A DNA stretch of 17,885 nt, from NCBI GenBank assembly GCA_002470605.1, contig DKND01000114.1, positions 1 through 17,885 on the forward strand. The letters are read 5' to 3'. How positions within the stretch are numbered: position 1 is the stretch's first letter; each line of letters begins with the position of its first letter. Origin of the DNA: Opitutia bacterium UBA7397. GTDB taxonomy: Bacteria; Verrucomicrobiota; Verrucomicrobiia; Opitutales; UBA953. Shown piece by piece: positions 13,679 to 17,885 of this stretch. Below the pieces are notes generated by a model. The model saw only the letters and a list, made by a program, of their open reading frames with translations, searched no databases and was not told the DNA's origin. A program made the position numbers and the translations under genes.

Positions 13679-15392
13679 TTCCGGCCTTGTCGAGAAGGTC
13701 GCCGAGACTGTTGAAGTCTCCGCTGCTCGAACCGCCACCCGAAGAGCCACCAGCCGAAGGAGCAGGGGCGCCACCGGTGGATGGACCCTTGATGCGTTCG
13801 TAGCTGGAGATTTCGGCCTGGAGACGTTCGGCGTCGTAGCTGGCGGCCTTGATCGAGAGACCGATGCGACGGTCTTCTTTGTCGATCTTGATGACGCGAG
13901 CCGTGACTTCCTGACCGACCTTGACGATGTCCTTGACGTTCTCAACGCGCTGTTCGGCGAGTTGGGAGACGTGGACAAGGCCGTCGATTTCGTCGGACAG
14001 TTCGATGAAGGCACCGAAGTTCGCCACCTTGGAGACCTTGCCGGTGACGAGGTCGCCGATGCGGAACTTGCGGTCGATTTCGCTCCATGGATCGGTCTGG
14101 GTCTGTTTGACGCCCAGAGAGATGCGCTGTTGGTCGACATCGACATCGAGCACGATTGCTTCGACGTCGTCGCCTTTCTTCATGACTTCCGCAGGGTTGT
14201 TGATGCGGCGAGTCCAGCTCATGTCGGAAACGTGCACCATGCCATCGATGCCATCTTCGAGTTCGACGAAGGCACCGTAGTTGGTGAGATTGCGCACCTT
14301 GCCGCGGACGCGAGCGCCCACGGGGTAGTTGTGGCGAACCTTTTCCCATGGATTGGTTTCGAGTTGGCGGATGCCGAGCGAGATCTTCTGCTCTTCCTTG
14401 TTAACGTTAAGGATGACGGCGTCCACTTCCTGGCCGACCTTGAGGATGTCAGAGGGCTTCTGGACGCGCTTGGTCCAAGAGAGTTCCGAAACGTGGACGA
14501 GTCCTTCGACGCCGCCTTCGATTTCGATGAACGCACCATAAGCGACGAGATTGACGACCTTTCCGTGGACTTTCTGGCCCACAGGGTAACGCTTCTCGAT
14601 GCCTTCCCAAGGATTGGATTGGGTCTGCTTGAGGCCGAGGGAGACGCGTTCGCGCTCGCGGTCGACTTCCACCACCATGACGGTGATTTCTTCGCCCACC
14701 TTGACGACTTCGCTTGGGTGGCCGATGCGGCCCCAGCTCATGTCGGTCACGTGCAGCAAGCCGTCGAGACCATCGAGGTCCACGAAGGCACCGTAATCGG
14801 TGATATTCTTGACCACGCCACGACGGATCGTGCCGGGTTTGACTTCTTCGAGAAGCTTGCGACGGCTTTCGCCGCGTTGTTCTTCGATGAGTTCGCGACG
14901 CGAGACGACGAGGTTCTTCTTATCTTTGTTAATTTTGATAATCTTGAAGTCGAAGGTCTGGCCCACGAACTGTTCGAGATTCTTCGGAGGATTAACGTCG
15001 ATCTGGGACGACGGCATGAAGGCGTCGACGCCCACGGAGACAATGAGTCCGCCTTTGACGATGGACTTGACGCGACCTTGGACGATGGATCCTTCTTGGC
15101 AATTGGCCTCGATGCTTTCCCACTTACGGATCTGTTGGGCGCGATCGAAAGAGACGGAGGGGGTGCCATCCTTGTTTTCAAGTTTTTCGAGGTAGACCTC
15201 GATCTGCATGCCGACTTGGACTTCGGCCATATCGGGGAATTCGCCCTGAGGGATGAAGCCTTCGGACTTACCATTGATATCGACGACGACGAATTTGTCT
15301 TCGCGGATTTCGGTCACGGTAGCGTGAATGACCGAGTGTGCTTTGAGCGCGCCGAAATTAGAATCGGCGAGCAGTTTTTCCATGATGCTCAT
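13674..15392 (-). CDS. rpsA: 30S ribosomal protein S1
   Basis: S1 binds mRNA on the small ribosomal subunit and helps start translation, especially on mRNAs with weak Shine-Dalgarno sequences. The 572 residues hold six S1 (OB-fold) repeats at about 18-88, 105-172, 190-260, 275-345, 362-432 and 449-518. The last four carry the classic pattern YGAFVDLDGLDGLLHVTDMSW, YGAFIEIEGGVEGLVHVSELSW and close relatives. A Gly/Ser-rich tail ends in FNSLGDLLDKAGN. The open frame extends 65 residues upstream, but that part is unconserved leader. I place the start at the ATG at 15392 (MSIMEKLLADSNF); a second ATG three codons on is possible. An AGGAG lies unusually far upstream (about 16 bases), partly inside a hairpin listed separately. 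A -10-like box is at 15543-15548 and the terminator follows the gene. Confidence 0.96.
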   Translation of the reverse strand: MSIMEKLLADSNFGALKAHSVIHATVTEIREDKFVVVDINGKSEGFIPQGEFPDMAEVQVGMQIEVYLEKLENKDGTPSVSFDRAQQIRKWESIEANCQEGSIVQGRVKSIVKGGLIVSVGVDAFMPSSQIDVNPPKNLEQFVGQTFDFKIIKINKDKKNLVVSRRELIEEQRGESRRKLLEEVKPGTIRRGVVKNITDYGAFVDLDGLDGLLHVTDMSWGRIGHPSEVVKVGEEITVMVVEVDRERERVSLGLKQTQSNPWEGIEKRYPVGQKVHGKVVNLVAYGAFIEIEGGVEGLVHVSELSWTKRVQKPSDILKVGQEVDAVILNVNKEEQKISLGIRQLETNPWEKVRHNYPVGARVRGKVRNLTNYGAFVELEDGIDGMVHVSDMSWTRRINNPAEVMKKGDDVEAIVLDVDVDQQRISLGVKQTQTDPWSEIDRKFRIGDLVTGKVSKVANFGAFIELSDEIDGLVHVSQLAEQRVENVKDIVKVGQEVTARVIKIDKEDRRIGLSIKAASYDAERLQAEISSYERIKGPSTGGAPAPSAGGSSGGGSSSGDFNSLGDLLDKAGN

Positions 15393-15410
15393 TGTGTTTT
15401 GACTGTTTCT

Positions 15411-15438
15411 CCTGGTCGTCGCGAGCGACGGTTCCAGG
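15411..15438 (-). promoter_or_regulatory. Stem-loop in the rpsA 5' leader, partly covering the only Shine-Dalgarno-like AGGAG
   Basis: On the minus strand, CCTGG (15438-15434) pairs with CCAGG (15415-15411), and inside it CGTCG (15430-15426) pairs with CGACG (15421-15417) around a CTCG loop. The AGG of CCAGG is the first part of AGGAG, the only Shine-Dalgarno-like sequence ahead of the rpsA ATG. Just upstream lies an A/C-rich unstructured run (about 15439-15460). In enterobacteria S1 is known to repress its own mRNA through leader structure, so this could be the equivalent. The fold is visible; the role is inference. Confidence 0.4.
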
Positions 15439-15542
15439 GTTTGGTTGTGGTTGTTGTTTTCCCTAAGGAGAGTCCGCTGACAGGTGTCAGAGGGCCGAAA
15501 GGAAGATTGAACGAACCGTCCGACAGGGGGGCTGGCAAGCCG

Positions 15543-15548
15543 ATTATA
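15543..15548 (-). promoter_or_regulatory. Candidate -10 box for rpsA
   Basis: The minus strand reads TATAAT, a perfect sigma-70 -10 hexamer, about 150 bases before the rpsA ATG. No convincing -35 is found at 16-18 bases; the nearest, TTGGAA, is 23 bases away. Just upstream, AGCCC/GGGCT (15559-15572) forms a small hairpin followed by GATTTATG, possibly a weak terminator for the amidase gene. Confidence 0.35.
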
Positions 15549-15630
15549 GGCATAAATCAGCCCGGAAGGGCTTCCAAGGTCGGCCAAATTCTCCCGCTTC
15601 GCCTATTTTGGCCATTTTACGCCCAAAGGA

Positions 15631-16611
15631 CTACTGTTTACTCCGAAGCCGTTGCGCGTAGTCGCTGATTCCGGCCGCCACCGCTTCAGCAATTTTTTGG
15701 CGATAGGCCGCATTGGCGATCTGCGCGCCTTCATTTTTACTCGAAATGAACCCTCCCTCAACCAGCACGCCGGGGCAATTGAGCGTCCGGAGTACGGCGA
15801 AACGTGCCCGCCGAACCCCCCGGTCTTCCGCACCGGTGCCGGCGATGATTCTGCGCTGGATACTCCAGGCCAACTGAAGATTAAAAGCGTCGAAGCGATT
15901 ACCTGGTTCTGTAGAGGTGTCCGCCTTGGCTCGGGCGGCGTTGGTTGAATGTTGGCCGGCAGGGCTGAGGCAATAGGTCTCGATGCCGGAGCTGTTCGTG
16001 TCGCCTTTGGCTCCGCCATTGTAATGAAGGCTCACGAAAAGGTCGGCCTTATTCTTGATGGCGATGGGCGCACGCTGATCGAGTTCGATGGCGACGTCTT
16101 TTTCGCGGGTCAAAATAACTTCGAAGCCGAGCTTATCGAGAATAAGTTTCAGCCGGATGGCGGTATCGAGCGTCGCAGCTTTTTCGTTGTAGTTGAGCGT
16201 AGCGTTCTGTTTGCCCGGGTCTTTGCCTCCATGCCCTGGATCGATGATGATCCGCTTCGCGCCGGGCAACGGGGCGGGTAGCTTCCAATAAAGGGGAAGC
16301 AGGATTTTTTCGTAATCCAGTCGCGAGACGGTGAGTTTCCCGTGCGCCAGGCCGACGGTTTCGTTAAGGTATAACTTGATGCCATCGACCCAAAGGTAAT
16401 CGCGGTTTCTTTCCGCATAGAGTTCGATGACACCTTTGGCCCCGTGGCGTTCGGCTTCGGCGGGGTCGCTCTTTTTCTGCTCCAATTCGTGAAGGCCGAG
16501 TTGGCGCAAGGAGTCGCCGAGGTAGATGTCGCCGCTCGCCGCAAATGTCCCTCCGGCGCAAAAGCACAGAAGGGCAGAGCTGCTCAATAGTTTGGCGACC
16601 AGGTGTCGCAC
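15631..16611 (-). CDS. Secreted N-acetylmuramoyl-L-alanine amidase (Amidase_3 family)
   Basis: This zinc amidase cuts the bond between MurNAc and the peptide stem of peptidoglycan outside the inner membrane. With the GTG start at 16611 it has 326 residues. A signal peptide covers about 1-25 (basic VRHLVAK, hydrophobic core, TFA-A cleavage). A small domain at about 70-108 has the look of a copper-amine-oxidase-N-like stalk (VDGIKLYLNETVGLAHGKLTVSRLDYE). The catalytic domain starts at about 120. Zinc ligands are His127 (IIIDPGHGGKDPG), Glu143 (NYNEKAATLD) and His196 (LFVSLHYNG), and the catalytic Glu is at about 285 (VLVEGGFISS). A longer open frame exists upstream, but it lies inside infC and encodes no family-like sequence. 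The GTG is 4 bases after the infC stop with GGAA 8 bases before it, so the two are likely co-transcribed. Confidence 0.92.
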   Translation of the reverse strand: MRHLVAKLLSSSALLCFCAGGTFAASGDIYLGDSLRQLGLHELEQKKSDPAEAERHGAKGVIELYAERNRDYLWVDGIKLYLNETVGLAHGKLTVSRLDYEKILLPLYWKLPAPLPGAKRIIIDPGHGGKDPGKQNATLNYNEKAATLDTAIRLKLILDKLGFEVILTREKDVAIELDQRAPIAIKNKADLFVSLHYNGGAKGDTNSSGIETYCLSPAGQHSTNAARAKADTSTEPGNRFDAFNLQLAWSIQRRIIAGTGAEDRGVRRARFAVLRTLNCPGVLVEGGFISSKNEGAQIANAAYRQKIAEAVAAGISDYAQRLRSKQ

Positions 16612-16615
16612 AAAA

Positions 16616-17287
16616 TTATTCCGCGTCGTTCTCGCCGTTATCCACCGAGGAGTCGTCTTCGCCATCCTCGTCTCCGGGCATTTCATTGTGCACGAGCTTA
16701 CGCTTGTTCTGCTGGACGGGAGTGAGGCCCACGACGATGGCACGGCCGCTGCGCTTGGGCTCGTTGTCACGCGTGCTGATGTGGGAAAGTTCGTTGATGG
16801 CGCGGGTGATCGTGTCGACGCCGATTTCAGGATGCTCAAGTTCGCGGTAACGATACTGCAAAAGTAATTTAACCTTGTGGCCGTGGTAGAGGAAGTTCTC
16901 GGCGCGGCGCACCTTGATCATCAGGTCATGGACGTCGATCCGCGGACGGAGCTTCACTTCCTTCACCTTCGTCGTGGCCTTCTGGTGCTTATGTTTCTTG
17001 GCCTCTTCGTAAAGGTACTTGCCGTACTCCATCAATTTGCAGACCGGCGGCACCGCGGTGGCCGCAATCTCGATGAGATCGACGCCGAGTTCGCGGGCGA
17101 GCTCGATGGCGCGTGCCGTCTGCATGACGCCCAGCATGTCACCCTTTGGTGAAATCACACGGACTTCGGTCGCACGGATGCGATCGTTGCGCTTAGGGCC
17201 TTTGTCCTCTTTGCGGAAGTTTCCGCGGGGTGGGGCCGACTTATTAGGTTTGGGCCGGGGACTGTTAGGACGATAGGGCGTAGCCAT
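16616..17287 (-). CDS. infC: Translation initiation factor IF-3
   Basis: IF-3 binds the 30S subunit, keeps it free of 50S and checks the start codon. The 223 residues have a basic, proline-rich N-terminal extension of about 32 residues, the N-domain (NDRIRATEVRVISPKGDMLG, PPVCKLMEYGKYLYE), a lysine-rich linker helix, and the C-domain (KEVKLRPRIDVHDLMIKVRRAENFL, then YRELEHPEIG). A strongly acidic tail (about 200-223) replaces the usual short end. The family signature DYGK is EYGK here, and the usual RGRE is RYRE. The start is ATG with an in-frame stop four codons upstream, not the rare AUU used by E. coli infC. The common partners rpmI and rplT do not follow; the amidase gene does. The leader at 17288-17390 has a 6-base hairpin (AAGCAC/GTGCTT, 17344-17367) without a T tract. 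Confidence 0.96.
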   Translation of the reverse strand: MATPYRPNSPRPKPNKSAPPRGNFRKEDKGPKRNDRIRATEVRVISPKGDMLGVMQTARAIELARELGVDLIEIAATAVPPVCKLMEYGKYLYEEAKKHKHQKATTKVKEVKLRPRIDVHDLMIKVRRAENFLYHGHKVKLLLQYRYRELEHPEIGVDTITRAINELSHISTRDNEPKRSGRAIVVGLTPVQQNKRKLVHNEMPGDEDGEDDSSVDNGENDAE

Positions 17288-17390
17288 TAGGTAACTTCAG
17301 ATGTGTCTCGCCTATAAAACTCATTGTTTCACGGCCTTGGTTCAAGCACCGATTATCACGAGTGCTTTCCCTTAGGTCGGTACCCGGATT

Positions 17391-17867
17391 TTATTTCAGG
17401 CCCGCAATCGCATCAAGCAACTGTCGCCCATGGGTCGCGGCTTCGATTTTGGGGACGAGCGCGATCAGCTTGCCCTTGGCATCAAAGAGGTAGGCGGCCC
17501 GCGCTGGGCCCAGATACTTTTTGCCGTACATCGACTTCTCCACAATGCCATCGACGGCCTTGGCAAACTGGTCCTCGGGGTCCGATACCAGGTCGAACTT
17601 GTAGCCGTGCTTGGCGGCGTACTTTACATGAGAGGCACAAGTATCACGAGACACTGATATGATTTTAAACCCTTGTTTGGCAATGGCTTGCATATTTTTA
17701 CCTAACTCAGCTGCCTGGAGATCGCAGGCGGAGGTGTTATTGCGCATATAGACCGAAACAATGCTAGGTCCCTCGATTAAATCGGAAAAAGGCACTTCCT
17801 CCGACTTTCCCTTGCGATGGGCTTGGACTTTAAACTTAAGATTCGGCTTTTTTCCTAATGAAATCAT
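17391..17867 (-). CDS. PrxQ/Bcp-like peroxiredoxin
   Basis: This is a 158-residue thioredoxin-fold protein of the AhpC/TSA superfamily, expected to reduce hydroperoxides in the cytosol. The fold markers are IVSVYMRNNTSAC (peroxidatic Cys48), the helix ending in GFKIISVSRDTCASHVKYAAKHGYKFDLVSDPE, and GPARAAYLFDAKGKLIAL with the active-site Arg. Known PrxQ/Bcp proteins read YPKDxTPGC; here the proline of PxxxTxxC is Met41 and the aspartate is Asn. There is no Cys five residues after Cys48, but Cys77 lies at the start of the next helix and may be the resolving cysteine. The ATG at 17867 starts MISLGKKPNLKFKV, in line with the family. It lies upstream of infC on the same strand with a 103-base gap. 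Confidence 0.87.
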   Translation of the reverse strand: MISLGKKPNLKFKVQAHRKGKSEEVPFSDLIEGPSIVSVYMRNNTSACDLQAAELGKNMQAIAKQGFKIISVSRDTCASHVKYAAKHGYKFDLVSDPEDQFAKAVDGIVEKSMYGKKYLGPARAAYLFDAKGKLIALVPKIEAATHGRQLLDAIAGLK

Positions 17868-17885
17868 GGTTTTTAAGGTGTTTAA

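Noticed and set aside
15393..15587. A 65-residue N-terminal extension of ribosomal protein S1 in the same frame
   Set aside because: It has no similarity to S1 N-termini, contains the leader hairpin and the A/C-rich run, and begins close to the candidate -10 box. The ATG at 15392 gives a normal S1 start.
13656..15668. A 670-codon open frame on the plus strand opposite rpsA, with repeated acidic segments
   Set aside because: It is the exact antisense of the S1 repeats. Its periodic Asp/Phe/His pattern follows from the codon use of the repeated S1 domains, and it lacks any family motif.
16612..16839. A 76-residue upstream extension of the amidase
   Set aside because: It overlaps the conserved infC C-terminus in another frame and would put the signal peptide in the interior of the protein.
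17344..17367. AAGCAC/GTGCTT hairpin between the peroxiredoxin gene and infC, considered as a terminator or infC leader control element
   Set aside because: The stem is only 6 bases with a 12-base loop and no T tract on either strand, so I cannot support it as a separate feature.

Overview
The window looks like ordinary chromosomal DNA from a moderately GC-rich bacterium. My best guess is phylum Verrucomicrobiota, probably the Opitutia side. This is inference from family flavour: the Pgi subtype, a single-chain glycyl-tRNA synthetase, a ScpB with a long proline-rich insert, a PrxQ-like protein with an altered active-site motif, and several genes with weak or absent Shine-Dalgarno sequences. 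No 16S rRNA or other marker confirms it. Coding density is very high. I see no insertion sequence, phage gene, CRISPR array, tRNA or rRNA, and no non-coding stretch over 300 bases.

Layout. (1) Bases 1-4346, minus strand: a truncated membrane-anchored coiled-coil protein of unknown function, then glucose-6-phosphate isomerase (pgi), then dihydroxy-acid dehydratase (ilvD) with its own terminator and a structured leader. (2) Bases 4461-8778, plus strand: scpB, pheA and an MlaD/MCE-domain protein, joined by two ATGA stop-start overlaps, then glycyl-tRNA synthetase. (3) Bases 8768-10925, minus strand: a Fur-family regulator overlapping a two-domain protein whose halves look like MurU (nucleotidyltransferase) and AmgK (sugar kinase). 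This pair converges on glyS with an 11-base overlap. (4) Bases 11014-12141, plus strand: homoserine O-acetyltransferase (metX), divergent from the Fur gene across a short structured leader. (5) Bases 12142-17867, minus strand: a cardiolipin synthase-type enzyme (its stop abuts the metX stop), rpsA, a secreted N-acetylmuramoyl-L-alanine amidase, infC and a PrxQ-type peroxiredoxin.

The genes cover central metabolism (pgi), amino-acid synthesis (ilvD, pheA, metX), translation (glyS, rpsA, infC), chromosome segregation (scpB) and the cell envelope (MCE protein, cardiolipin synthase, amidase, MurU-AmgK fusion). The envelope genes do not form one operon. The amidase and the MurU-AmgK fusion could serve the same peptidoglycan release and recycling economy.

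I found no clear new multi-gene system. The items most worth a second look are the MurU-AmgK fusion under a Fur-family neighbour, RNA-fold candidates in the leaders of ilvD, metX and rpsA, an 18-base perfect palindrome over the rpsA stop codon, and the peroxiredoxin that lacks the usual active-site proline.
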